Assembly (NCBI GenBank): GCA_016714225.1
Contig: JADJNS010000022.1
Span: 124,001-188,000 of the forward strand
Direction: 5' to 3'
Length of the DNA stretch: 64,000 nucleotides
Source: Archangiaceae bacterium
Lineage (GTDB): Bacteria; Myxococcota; Myxococcia; Myxococcales; Myxococcaceae
The notes below the pieces were generated by a model, which made no database searches, was not told the DNA's origin, and saw nothing but the letters and a program-made list of their open reading frames with translations. Both the position numbers and the translations under genes were made by a program. Below are positions 9,232 through 19,391 of this stretch, one piece after another; the stretch's first letter is position 1, and each line of letters opens with the position of its first letter.

Positions 9232-11700
9232 ATGGCCAAGTTCGGCGTGGCCTTCGCGTGGGCGCTGGCGTTCTCGGCGGTGTTCGGCGGCGCGGTGTTC
9301 TTTCGGGTGCAGCGCAGCTCGGCCGAAGACACGCTCACCTGGCACGCCGAGGTGCGCCAGGGGCTCGAGCGGCTCGAGCTGTACACGTACGACTGGCGCG
9401 CGCGCGCGCTGGGCGACGCCAGCGAGCGCAAAGACGACGTGGTGCTGCTGGCGCTCGACGACGAGACCCTGGCCAACGCGCGCGAGGGCGTCGACGCGGC
9501 ACTGTCGGTGCGCCCCTGGCCGCGCGAGCTGTACGGCGGGCTGATGCAGCAGGCGCTCGCCGAAGGGGCGCGCGAGGTGATTCTCGATCTGCCGCTCTAC
9601 GACTCGAGCCCCCGGCAGTGCGGCAACGTGTCGTCGGACGACGAGGCCCTGCGCAAGAAGCTCGACGCGCAGCCCGGCAGGCTGATGCTCACCTTCCGCG
9701 CGCTCGAGAAGCCGTCGCGCCCCGCCGACCGCGAGCTCAAGCCGTTCATGCTCAAGGTGGCCGACGTGGCGGGCGAGGCCGAGGCGCGCGAGCCGGTGCG
9801 GCGGGTGCTCGCGGCGCGCTCGACTCCCCACGTGATTCCCAAGGGGCAGGGGGTCGCGGTGTGGGCGGCGGCGTTCAGCGAGGCCAAGGCGCGCGAGCTG
9901 GCCCTGGCGCTCAAGGTCGACGGGCCGCTGGTGATTCGCCCCGAGAACGCCGACGACGCGCGCTACGAGGTCGGCCAGCAGTGGCTGGTCGAGCGCCTGG
10001 CCGAGATCGAGATCGACGCGGCTGAGCCGTGGAAGCTGCCCGGGCTCGAGGGCGTCGAGGCCCCGGTGCCGGCCGCGCTCACCACCTCGGCGATGCTGGG
10101 CGCATCGAACCTCGCCACCGATCTCGACGGGAGGGTGCGCGCGGTGCCGCTCTTGTGGGTGACCGGCGGCGAGGGCACCAAGCGGGTGGTGCCGTCGGCC
10201 GTGCTGCGCGCCGCGATGCGGTTTCTGGGGGTGAGCAAGGTCAAGCTCGAGGGCCGCACCCTCACCGTGGGCAGCGTGAAGGTGCCGGTCGACGAGCACG
10301 GCTTCATGAACCTGCGGTGGGACACCGCAGAGGTCGGGCGCGGCGCGCGCGGCACGCTCAAGCGCTCGATACCCCTCTGGCGGCTGGCGGTGAACCTGCA
10401 AGACGCGGGCGGGGTGCGGCACCACGACAACGAGCTCACCGATCGGGTGGCGATCATCACCGACGCCTCGGGCGCGGCGGTCGACACCCCGGTGGGCGGA
10501 GTGCAGAGCGGCGCGGTGCTGGCGCAGGCGGTGAACAACCTGATCTCGGGGCGCGCGGTCGAGCGGGCGGTGCCGCTGCTCGACTTCTACGCCACGGTGG
10601 CGATGGCCTTCGCCGGCGCCTTCGTGGCGGTCTCGCTGTCGAGCCTGTTTCGCCGGGCGGGGTGGCTGTCGATGGCGCTGGTGCTGGCGGTGGTGCTGGG
10701 CGTGTACGCGCTGCTGGCGCGGCAGCTCTTCGTCACCCAGCTGCGGTGGGTGGCGATGGTCGCGCCGATGGCGGCCTTCACGCTCACCTACCTGGCCGCG
10801 CTGGGCTACGCGACCACGCTGGAAAAGAGCCTGCGCGAGTTCATGGGCCGGGCGCTGGGCCGCGCGCTGCCCGCCGAGATCGCGCGGCGGCTCGAGAGCA
10901 ACGTCTCGCTGATGAGGCCCGAGCGGCGCAGCATCGCCACCTTCATCTCTGACGTCGACGGCTTCACCGCGCTGGCGCACGAGCTCGAGCCCGAGACGTA
11001 CGTGCAGGTGCTCACCGACTACCTGGGGCGCATGACCCGCGCGGTGCTCGAGACCCAGGGCAACGTCGACAAGTACCTGGGCGACGGGGTGATGGCCTTC
11101 TGGGGAGCGCCGGTGCACCTCGACCAGCCGGCGGTGAACGCCTGCGAGGCCGCGCTGCAGATGAGCGCGCAGTTCGAGAAGCGCAAGCCGAGCTGGGAAA
11201 AGCGCTGCCACCGCGCGATGGCGTTTCGCGCCGGCATCGACTTCGGCGAGGCGCTCGTCGGAGAAATGGGCACCGAGCACCGCGCCACCTACAGCGTGAT
11301 GGGCGAGCCGGTGGCGAGCGCGGCGCGGCTCGAGTCGCTGGCCCGCAAGTGGGACGTGCGGGTGCTGGTGACCGACGCGGTGGTCGAGCACGTGGGTGAG
11401 AAGTTCGTCTTCCGCGAGATCGACACGGTGCGGCTGCCGCGCCGCGACAAGCCGGTGAAGCTGTACGAGCTGGTGGGGCGCCCCGGGGAGCTCGACTCGC
11501 CGCGGCTCGAGCGGCTGCAGAAGTACGCGGTGGCGCTGGGCGCGTACCAGGCGCGGCGCTTCAAAGAGGCGCGGCACCTGTTTCTGGGCATGAACGAAGA
11601 CCAGACCATTCGCCGCTATCTGGCCCGCGCGGCCCGGTACGAAGAGAAGCCGCCACCCGAGTCGTGGGACGGGCTCTACGACGGCCCGGCCGAGGCGTGA
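9232..11700 (+). CDS. CHASE2-domain class III adenylate/guanylate cyclase
   Basis: I start at ATG 9232 because GCGAAGG lies just upstream; an earlier GTG at 9193 is possible. The 822-residue protein has an N-terminal transmembrane helix, an extracytoplasmic CHASE2 sensor domain (about 40-430, with the typical VVLLALDDETL near its start), three closely spaced transmembrane helices (about 445-530), and a class III cyclase domain. The metal-binding residues are visible: Asp574 in FISDVDGFTAL and Asp618 in KYLGDGVMAFWGAP. The CHASE2-3TM-cyclase layout is common in myxobacteria and cyanobacteria. The product is probably cAMP, since the base-selecting residues were not assigned. It follows a divergent lipoprotein gene and precedes an SDR gene. 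Confidence 0.93.
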   Translation: MAKFGVAFAWALAFSAVFGGAVFFRVQRSSAEDTLTWHAEVRQGLERLELYTYDWRARALGDASERKDDVVLLALDDETLANAREGVDAALSVRPWPRELYGGLMQQALAEGAREVILDLPLYDSSPRQCGNVSSDDEALRKKLDAQPGRLMLTFRALEKPSRPADRELKPFMLKVADVAGEAEAREPVRRVLAARSTPHVIPKGQGVAVWAAAFSEAKARELALALKVDGPLVIRPENADDARYEVGQQWLVERLAEIEIDAAEPWKLPGLEGVEAPVPAALTTSAMLGASNLATDLDGRVRAVPLLWVTGGEGTKRVVPSAVLRAAMRFLGVSKVKLEGRTLTVGSVKVPVDEHGFMNLRWDTAEVGRGARGTLKRSIPLWRLAVNLQDAGGVRHHDNELTDRVAIITDASGAAVDTPVGGVQSGAVLAQAVNNLISGRAVERAVPLLDFYATVAMAFAGAFVAVSLSSLFRRAGWLSMALVLAVVLGVYALLARQLFVTQLRWVAMVAPMAAFTLTYLAALGYATTLEKSLREFMGRALGRALPAEIARRLESNVSLMRPERRSIATFISDVDGFTALAHELEPETYVQVLTDYLGRMTRAVLETQGNVDKYLGDGVMAFWGAPVHLDQPAVNACEAALQMSAQFEKRKPSWEKRCHRAMAFRAGIDFGEALVGEMGTEHRATYSVMGEPVASAARLESLARKWDVRVLVTDAVVEHVGEKFVFREIDTVRLPRRDKPVKLYELVGRPGELDSPRLERLQKYAVALGAYQARRFKEARHLFLGMNEDQTIRRYLARAARYEEKPPPESWDGLYDGPAEA

Positions 11701-11743
11701 CGGATCTTGTAGTTCGTTTTGAGCCATGGGAAGCAACCGGCCC

Positions 11744-12490
<747 letters not shown>

Positions 12491-12661
12491 CCTCGCGGCG
12501 TGCACGACCGGCTGCTGGCGCCTCGATCAAGAGCCCGTTCGAGTCGGTGAGGCGCTCTGCCGTGCACGCCTCGGCGATGATCAGGGCCGTTCGGAGGCGG
12601 GGGCCGGCGTGGCTCTTGAGCCCTCGCGTCCGTGCCGCGCGGCGGGCATAGTCGGCGGTCG

Positions 12662-13453
12662 GTGGAGCCCTTTTTCAAGTACCACGGCCTGGGCAACGAC
12701 TTCGTGCTGCTCGACCGCCGCAAGTCGGGGCGCGACATCGACGCCTCGGTGGCGACGGTGCTGTGCGATCGCCGGCGCGGCATCGGCGCCGACGGGGTGC
12801 TGGTGCTGCTGCCCTCGACGGTCGACGCGGCGGTGGCGCGCATGGTGGTGCACAACGCCGACGGGTCGATCGCCGAGATGTGCGGCAATGGCCTGCGCTG
12901 CGTGGTGAAGCACCTCGCCGAGCACACCGACGGCCGCCCGCCCAGCGTGACGGTCGAGACCGGAGCGGGGGTGCTGACCTCGTCGGCCGAGTGGTCGCCG
13001 CGGGGCGTCGACGTGATCACCGTGAACATGGGGCGCGCCCGCCCGGGCCCGCTGGGCGAAAAGATCGCCGGCCACGTCGGCACCCGCGTCGACATGGGCA
13101 ACCCGCACTTCGTGCTGCTCGATACGCCCCCCGAAGCGGCCGCCGCGGTCGGCCCGGACCTCGAGCTGAACCCCGCGTTCCCCCAGCGCACCAACGTCGA
13201 GTGCTGCCGCATCGCCGCCGACGGCTCGCTGGTGGTCACGGTCTGGGAGCGGGGGGTGGGCATCACCCAGGCCTGCGGCACCGGCGCGTGCGCCGCGGTG
13301 GTGGCGGCCGCCCTGGCGCAGAAGAGCCCCTACGACGCCTGGGTGAAGGTGACCCTGCCCGGCGGGGTGCTCGACGTGAAGGTGCAGAAGAACCTCGAGC
13401 AGGTGCTGATGCGCGGCGCCGCCACCTACGTGTTCGAAGGCGCGCTGCCATAA
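12662..13453 (+). CDS. dapF: diaminopimelate epimerase
   Basis: DapF interconverts LL- and meso-diaminopimelate in the lysine and peptidoglycan pathway. The family start FFKYHGLGNDF is at the N-terminus. Both catalytic cysteines are present: Cys74 in EMCGNGLRC and Cys205 in ACGTGACA. With a start at GTG 12662 the protein is 263 residues, within the usual size range; an in-frame codon at 12632 would add 10 residues of unlike sequence. The gene is followed after 4 nt by the GAF/GGDEF-like gene and preceded by a 171-nt gap. No other lysine-pathway gene is in the window. Confidence 0.96.
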   Translation: MEPFFKYHGLGNDFVLLDRRKSGRDIDASVATVLCDRRRGIGADGVLVLLPSTVDAAVARMVVHNADGSIAEMCGNGLRCVVKHLAEHTDGRPPSVTVETGAGVLTSSAEWSPRGVDVITVNMGRARPGPLGEKIAGHVGTRVDMGNPHFVLLDTPPEAAAAVGPDLELNPAFPQRTNVECCRIAADGSLVVTVWERGVGITQACGTGACAAVVAAALAQKSPYDAWVKVTLPGGVLDVKVQKNLEQVLMRGAATYVFEGALP

Positions 13454-13457
13454 ACGA

Positions 13458-14876
13458 ATGCCGGCGCCGCAACGGAAGGTAGCCCTCGAGCGCCGGTGCC
13501 TCTCGCTGGTCGAGACGCCCGAGCTCGAGCAGCTGCAAGAGCGGGTGCTGCACGAGCTGGCCGATCTGTGCGGCGCTCAGAGCGGGGCGCTGTGGGCGGC
13601 GTCTGAAGCCGCCGGCCTGCGCCTGCGCGCCTGGCACGGGCTGGTCGACCGCAAGTCGATGCCCGAGCGCGTCGACCCCACGCTGGTGCAGAACCGCCCC
13701 TGGCACGCGGGCGCCACCTTCCTGGTGCCGCTGATCGCGCAGGGCGACGTGGTGGGGCTGGTGCAGCTGTCGGACGCGCTGAGCGGCCGCTTCCCGGCCG
13801 AGCTGGTGACGCCCGCCGCGCTGCTCGGTGAGTTCGCCGGCAGCGCGATTCGCCAGGCGCTCAAAGTCGCCTCGCTGCAGCGCCAGGGTCTGCGCGACCG
13901 CGACACCGGCGCCTACACCCTCTCGTACTTCACCGACTACGCGGCCAAAGAGATCTACAAGGCGCGCCGCTACGCCCGCACCTTCTCGGTGCTGACCTTC
14001 TCGATCGACAACCTGCCGCAGGTGCGGCTGCGGCTCGGCAACGAGGCCGCGCGGGCCGCGCAACGCTCGACCCTGCGCGCGATGGCGTCGATCATTCGCG
14101 ACTCTGACGTGGTGGCCCGCGCCACCGACACCGAGTTTCACGCGCTGCTGCCCGAGACCGACTTCTTCGGGGCGCTGATGTTCTTGCGCCGCGCGCTGCA
14201 GGCGATGCGCGACGAGCCCGAGGCCCGGCAGCTCGAGCAGAAGGTGCCCTTCGGGGTCACCGGCGGGGCCTCGACCTTTCCCCGCGACGGCGACGACTTC
14301 GATGAGCTGCTCACCCGCTGCAAGGGCCGCATGAACGAGCGGCGGCAGTCGCTGCACCAGAAGCTCAAGCTCGAGGGGCTCTCGTTCTGGGACGACGTCG
14401 AGCTGTTGCTGGGCAACTCGAAGAGCCCGCGGCTGCCCGAGACGCAGGGTGAGCCCAGCCGCCGGGGCCGGGTGGCCGACGTGCTGTTCGACGAGCTGCA
14501 GACCGAGGTGGCGCGCAACCTGCTGCGCGAGCCCAACGCGCGGGGCCTCATCTACGTGGGCGTGCCGCAGCTCGACGTCGACGTGCCCATCGCGATGGGG
14601 CTGGAAGGGGTCGACCCCTCGATGGGCTCGCGGGTGTACCTCTTGGGCCGCCGCGGAGATCTCACCACCCACCCGGTGATCACCCCGGTGTTCGTCGAGG
14701 GCGACGACCGGCTGCAGCGCCACGAATTCCTGCTCTGGCTCGGCGACGGCTCGGCCTACGCGCTCTTGCAGCGGCGCGGGCGCGGCGCCACCTGGGGCTT
14801 TCACTCGTCCGACCCCACCTTGGTCGAGGGCCTCGTCTCGGCGCTCCAGACCGAATACTCGCTGCAGCCCTACTGA
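13458..14876 (+). CDS. GAF plus degenerate GGDEF-domain protein
   Basis: The 472-residue protein has an N-terminal GAF-like domain (about 15-140) followed by a helix and a GGDEF-like domain (about 148-300). In place of the active-site signature GG[DE]EF the sequence reads ATDTEFHALLPE, so the catalytic glycines are lost and the domain is very unlikely to make c-di-GMP. A third C-terminal region (about 330-472) is of unknown type. The stop overlaps the next start by 1 nt (TGATG), coupling it to the REC-PATAN regulator. It is probably a sensory or scaffold protein in one signalling unit with that regulator. It also follows dapF by 4 nt, so dapF may share its transcript. Confidence 0.8.
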   Translation: MPAPQRKVALERRCLSLVETPELEQLQERVLHELADLCGAQSGALWAASEAAGLRLRAWHGLVDRKSMPERVDPTLVQNRPWHAGATFLVPLIAQGDVVGLVQLSDALSGRFPAELVTPAALLGEFAGSAIRQALKVASLQRQGLRDRDTGAYTLSYFTDYAAKEIYKARRYARTFSVLTFSIDNLPQVRLRLGNEAARAAQRSTLRAMASIIRDSDVVARATDTEFHALLPETDFFGALMFLRRALQAMRDEPEARQLEQKVPFGVTGGASTFPRDGDDFDELLTRCKGRMNERRQSLHQKLKLEGLSFWDDVELLLGNSKSPRLPETQGEPSRRGRVADVLFDELQTEVARNLLREPNARGLIYVGVPQLDVDVPIAMGLEGVDPSMGSRVYLLGRRGDLTTHPVITPVFVEGDDRLQRHEFLLWLGDGSAYALLQRRGRGATWGFHSSDPTLVEGLVSALQTEYSLQPY

Positions 14877-16414
14877 TGGCCACCTCGCGCAAGATTCTCA
14901 TCGCCGACCCCGAGCTCGACGTGGTGCGCAGCCTGTCGAAGGCGCTGCGCCAGCGCGGCTACCAGGTCAGCTACGCGCCCGACGGCAGCAAGGCGCTCGA
15001 GATGGCGGTGCTGCGCCACCCCGACGTGGTGCTGTTCGACGACGACTGCACGCTGATCGACGCGAAGAGCTTCGTGAACATCCTCACCAGCAACCCGCGC
15101 ACCGCCGACATACCCGTGGTGCTCACCACCCACGAGGCCGATCTCGATCGCATTCGCGCCTTTCGCGAGGGGTTCTTGAAGAAGCCCTTCAACCTCGACG
15201 AGGTGCTCTCGCGCATCGATCACCTCTGCCGGCGGGTCGAGGCCGCGCGCGAGCTGAAGGGCGACGCGCGGGAGATCGAAGGCGGCCTGGCCCAGCTGCC
15301 GCTCGCCGACCTGATGCAGATTCTCTCGATGAACCGGCGCACCGGCCGGCTCACCCTGGCGCACGGGCCCGAGCGCGGCGAGGTGGTGCTCTCGAACGGG
15401 CGCCCGGCCAACGCGCGCTCGGGCGAGGTCGAGGGTGAGAAGGCGCTGTTCCGTCTGCTGGCGTGGAAAGAGGGCACCTTCGCCTTCAGCCCGGGGCCGG
15501 CTCCGGCGCGCGCGCGCATCGACCGCTCGATGGAGGACGCGCTGCTCGAGGGGGCGCGCCTGTCGGACGAGCGGGTGCGCCTGCTGGCTTCGCTGCCGCC
15601 CTTGCGCACCCGGGTGGCGCTGGCGCCGGGGCGGCCTTGCCGGTCGAGCCGCTGGCGGTCACCGGCGAGGTGCTCAAGCTCTTGCGCACGCCGCGCCGCA
15701 TCAGCGAGCTGATGGACCTCGCCGAGGCGCCCGACCTCGAGGTGATGGCGGCGATCGCCGCGCTGCTCGAGAAAGGCGTGGTGGCCCAGGCCGTGGGCGC
15801 GGCCGGCGGCGCCGACGGCCCCTTGCTCGGCCCGGCCGAGGTGCACGCGCTGCGCGGGCTGCTCTTGCGCGGCCGCACCGGGCGCGGCGCGGTGGTGGCG
15901 AAGATTCTGGTGGTGGGCTCGGGGCCCAAGGCGGGGCGCCTGCTGCTGCGCGCGCTCACCGGGCTGGTGGCGGTGGCGACCGAGCCGGGCTCGGTGCGCA
16001 GCGGGTTCGGCACCCTGGGCCGGCTCGACGTGTCGGACGTGCTCAAGGTCGACTTTCTGCTCTTGCCCAGCGCCGAGGCGGCGCGCCCGCTGTGGCGGCC
16101 CGCTCGCCCACGACGCGGTCGGTGTGCTGGTGCTCGAAGATCACGAGCTCACCCTCAAGCAGGCGCGCTACTTCGGGCAGGAGCTGAGGCTGCCGGTGGT
16201 GGTAGCGACCGGCACGGCGTCGGGCGGCCTCATCACCTCGCACCAGCTGCCCCCGGCGCTGCGCGGCATCGCCGGCGGCGCGTCGATGGTGAACACCGAT
16301 CTGCTGGGCGCAGTGCGCACCGTGCTGCTCGCCGCGCTGCACCCCGCCGAGGTGCCGGCCGCCGAGGTCGCGCTGGCCAAGGTGAAGGGCCGCAGATCTT
16401 CCGACCGCATGTGA
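14876..16414 (+). CDS. response regulator REC-DUF4388 (PATAN) with degenerate GTPase-like domain; frame broken twice
   Basis: Read as one gene with two compensating frame breaks, this encodes 512 residues. The start frame gives a REC domain (about 1-120, ILIADPELD at the N-terminus) and a DUF4388/PATAN domain (about 130-205, EIEGGLAQLPLADLMQILSM). Near 15630, in a run of four Gs, one base seems missing; the frame shifts and continues for about 470 nt with a helical region and AKILVVGSGPKAGRLLL. Near 16095-16102, in a CCC run, one base seems extra; the frame then returns and ends at 16414. The net length is divisible by three. The third part resembles a small-GTPase fold, but its P-loop lacks the Lys and Ser/Thr. 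The indels look like sequencing errors, but true inactivation is possible. Confidence 0.7.
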
Positions 16415-16440
16415 GAGGGCAGACCGGCAAGGCCTGCGGC

Positions 16441-16740
16441 TCACAGCCCTTCGAGCAGCTCGAGCTCGACCGGCTCCAACGTCACGGTGCGCCGCGATCG
16501 AATGCGCTCGAGGGTGATCTCGACCCGCACCTTGCCGTCGGCCTCGTGCTTCTGCACCGAGCACGAGCCACCGAACTTCTGGCAGTCGTGCATGTCGCGC
16601 TTGAGCGCGGTGAGGCGCTTGAAGATCTTCAGCGCCGCGCGGCCTTCTGGGCTCTCGAAGGTATGAAAGTGCTTGTTGCGCGAGAGCGGGCGCGCAGGGT
16701 CGGACATGCGCTGAACGAGGCGGCGAACGAAGGGATCCAT
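16441..16740 (-). CDS. conserved-looking small hypothetical protein
   Basis: I start this 99-residue protein at the ATG 16738-16740 (MDPFVRRLVQRM) because the upstream extension is of unlike composition. The protein has no signal peptide or membrane segment. It is basic at the N-terminus and has two Cys in MHDCQKFGGSCSV, followed by a strand-rich C-terminal half. I do not recognise it. It lies between the frame-broken regulator (convergent, gap 26 nt) and the divergent TPR lipoprotein gene at 16785 (44 nt). Confidence 0.65.
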   Translation of the reverse strand: MDPFVRRLVQRMSDPARPLSRNKHFHTFESPEGRAALKIFKRLTALKRDMHDCQKFGGSCSVQKHEADGKVRVEITLERIRSRRTVTLEPVELELLEGL

Positions 16741-16784
16741 CGTGAATGCGAACCGGCTCCAGATGATACGGTCGCGGGCCCACG

Positions 16785-18083
16785 ATGCGAAGGCTCGCGC
16801 TCGCCCTGCTGGTCTGTGTCGGGTGCAAGAACCCCGAGCAGCAGGCCGCTGAGTCACGCCGCTCGCAGGTCAACGAGGCGCTGGCCGACGGCCACGCGGC
16901 GATGGCGGCGCGCGAGTACAGAGGGGCGGTGGCGGCGTTCGGCAAGGCCACCGCGCTCGCCCCCGACGACGGCGCGGCGTTCTTCCTGCTCGCCCAGGCG
17001 CAGCGCGAGGCGGGCAACGAGACCGCGGCGGCGCTGGCGCTCAAGCGCGCCGAAGAGCTGTCGAAGGGGGGCGACCCGGCGATGAAGCGCGAGCGCGCCG
17101 ACCTGTACCGGCGCATGGGGCAGACCTCGCTCGCGGTCGCCACCCTGACCGAGCTGCGCGACCTGGGACAGCTCACCGACCCCGAGCTGCTCGACCTGGC
17201 ACGGCTGCAGGCGCGGCTGGGCCACACCGACGCGGCGTGGACGACGCTCGAGAAGGTGCAGGCGAAGAAGCCCGACGACGTCGACGGGAAGATCGCCGAG
17301 GCCGAGATTCTGCTCGTGAAGGGCGACGAGGTGCTGGGCACCCGGCTGGTAGACACGCTGCTCGACGACCACCCCCAGCTCGCCGGCGCGCTGCTCTTGC
17401 GAGCGAAGTACTTTCTCACCAACGGCTACCCCGAGAAGGCCCTGTCTGATCTCGACCGCATCGGCCCCGAAGGTCAGAAGTCGGCCGAGGTGCTCACCCT
17501 GAAGGCGCGGGTGCTCAAAGAGCAGCAGCGCTTCGCCGAGGCCGCCGAGCTGCTGGGGCCGGTGGTCGAGCAGAACCCCCGCGACGCCGACCTCGCCTGC
17601 CAGCTCGCCGAGTACCAGCTGCTCGCTGGCAAGCCCGACGTGGCGCAGGAACTGGTCGAGCAGGCGCTGGCCCAGCGCGACAGCTTCCCCCGCGCGCTCT
17701 ACGTGCGGGGGCTCACCCTCGAAGCGCAGGGTGAGCAACCCAACGCGCTGCGGCAGCACCTCGACGCGCTCAAGGTCGAGCCGGGGTTCGCGCCCGCGCT
17801 CTCGCGGGTGTGGCAGCTGTACCTGAAGAAGGGCGAGAAGAACGAGGCGATGGGTGCGCTCGAGAGGCTGCTGTTCATGAAAGAGGCGTCGCCGAAAGAG
17901 CGCATCGCGCTCGCCGCGCTGTACGCCGACACCGGGGTGAACCTCGAGCGCGGCCGCAAGCTGATCGACGAGCAGCTCAAGAAGTCGCCCCGAGACCCCG
18001 AGCTCAAAGAGCTGAAGAAGCGGCTCGGCAAGGGCAAACCCAAGAGCGGTGGCGGGGTACAGATCATTCGCAAGCGGCGGTGA
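16785..18083 (+). CDS. TPR-repeat lipoprotein
   Basis: The 432-residue product has a short lipoprotein leader with lipobox CVGC (Cys14) and is otherwise made of tandem helical repeats with the TPR pattern, for example residues 30-65 and 260-330. TPR proteins act as scaffolds for protein complexes; a membrane-anchored periplasmic location is implied by the lipobox. The basic C-terminal tail (KGKPKSGGG) is unusual. No partner can be named. It is convergent with the M16 protease gene, with 3 nt between the stops. Confidence 0.82.
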   Translation: MRRLALALLVCVGCKNPEQQAAESRRSQVNEALADGHAAMAAREYRGAVAAFGKATALAPDDGAAFFLLAQAQREAGNETAAALALKRAEELSKGGDPAMKRERADLYRRMGQTSLAVATLTELRDLGQLTDPELLDLARLQARLGHTDAAWTTLEKVQAKKPDDVDGKIAEAEILLVKGDEVLGTRLVDTLLDDHPQLAGALLLRAKYFLTNGYPEKALSDLDRIGPEGQKSAEVLTLKARVLKEQQRFAEAAELLGPVVEQNPRDADLACQLAEYQLLAGKPDVAQELVEQALAQRDSFPRALYVRGLTLEAQGEQPNALRQHLDALKVEPGFAPALSRVWQLYLKKGEKNEAMGALERLLFMKEASPKERIALAALYADTGVNLERGRKLIDEQLKKSPRDPELKELKKRLGKGKPKSGGGVQIIRKRR

Positions 18084-18086
18084 GCT

Positions 18087-19376
18087 TCAGCCGCCCAGGC
18101 CTTCGGCGCGCTCGATGGCCTTGCGCAGCGACTTCAGGCCCGCGCCGGGCCCCACCGCAATGGCCCGCATCGCATCGCGGCGCAGGTAGGCGCGCGACAC
18201 CCGGGTGAGATCGCCCAGCGTCACCCGATCGACCGCGCGGCAGCGCTCGTCGAAGCTCTCGGGCGGGCGAAACAGCTCGGTGCCTCCGAACCAGCCGACC
18301 AGGTCTGCCGGCGAGTCCTGCAGGAAGTCGAGGTGCATGCGGTGCCGCCGTTTGGCGCGGTCGAGCTCTTCCTTCGAGATCTTCCCCTCGCGCAGCGACG
18401 ACAGGGTGCGGCAGATCTCGGCGGTCAGCGCCCCCGCGGCGTCGGGCGCGCACGCCCCCTCGACGTCGAACACCCCGGTGTCGTGAAACGCCTCGAGCGA
18501 GGCGCTCACCGAGTACGCCAGCCCCCGGCGCTCGACCACGTTGTACGGCAGCCGCGACGACAGGCCGTCGTCGAGCACCCGGCGCAGCACCGAGAGCGCG
18601 GCGAAGTCGGGGTGCGCATCGCTCACCGTGGGAAACGAGAGCCGCAGCTCGGTCTGCGCCTCGTCGAAGCGCACGTGCTTGAGGTGGGGCCCACGCGGCG
18701 GAGCGGGCGGCGGAGTCTCACCTGCGCGCGGCCCCTCGGGCAGGGCGGCGAACACCCGCCGCACCACCTTCTCGATCTCTACCCGGTCGACCGGGCCCGA
18801 GACCGCCACCACCATGTTGCCCGCCACGTAATGGTGCGCGAAGTGGCGCTTCACCTTGGCCAGCGTCATCGCCTTCACCGTCTCGGGTGTGCCCGCGATC
18901 TTGAAGGCCAGGGGGTGCTCTCCGTACAGCTCGCGCTTGGCGAGGTTGTCGACGTCGATGTCGCGGCCGCGCTCGTCGACCTCGTCGAGCATCTCTTCGA
19001 GAATGATCTTCTTCTCCAACCCCAGGTGCACCAGCCGGGGCGAGGTGAGCATGTCGCCCAGCACCTCGAGGCACAGCCGCACCGAGTCGGGGTGGCAGGG
19101 GGTGTAGTAGTACGAGCAGTCGCGGGTGGTGATGCCGTTCAGGTTGCCGCCCACCGCCTCGACCTGGGCGTTCATCTTCACCGTGTCGCGGTGGCGGTGG
19201 CTGCCTCGAAAGAACAGGTGCTCGAGGAAGTGCGAGACCCCGTTGTTGTCGCGGGTCTCGTGACGCGAGCCGACCCGCACGTAGACCGAGACCATCGCCG
19301 AGTGAAGGTGCGGGGTCTCGATGGTCACTGCGGTCAGGCCGCCGGGCAGAATCGAGCGGTGGTGCTTGAAGCTCAC
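18087..19376 (-). CDS. M16 family zinc peptidase
   Basis: The 429-residue protein carries the inverted zinc motif HFLEH at residues 49-53 (HXXEH), with the downstream Glu in ILEEMLDEVDERG as expected for M16. A single-length, two-domain protein of this size matches bacterial processing-peptidase-like M16 proteins, which often cleave short or unfolded peptides. No signal peptide is apparent, since it starts directly with MSFKHHRSILPGG. It is downstream of the HAMP histidine kinase on the same strand with a gap of 15 nt, so the two are likely co-transcribed. Confidence 0.93.
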   Translation of the reverse strand: MSFKHHRSILPGGLTAVTIETPHLHSAMVSVYVRVGSRHETRDNNGVSHFLEHLFFRGSHRHRDTVKMNAQVEAVGGNLNGITTRDCSYYYTPCHPDSVRLCLEVLGDMLTSPRLVHLGLEKKIILEEMLDEVDERGRDIDVDNLAKRELYGEHPLAFKIAGTPETVKAMTLAKVKRHFAHHYVAGNMVVAVSGPVDRVEIEKVVRRVFAALPEGPRAGETPPPAPPRGPHLKHVRFDEAQTELRLSFPTVSDAHPDFAALSVLRRVLDDGLSSRLPYNVVERRGLAYSVSASLEAFHDTGVFDVEGACAPDAAGALTAEICRTLSSLREGKISKEELDRAKRRHRMHLDFLQDSPADLVGWFGGTELFRPPESFDERCRAVDRVTLGDLTRVSRAYLRRDAMRAIAVGPGAGLKSLRKAIERAEGLGG

Positions 19377-19391
19377 GTGAGGGAGCGCTCT

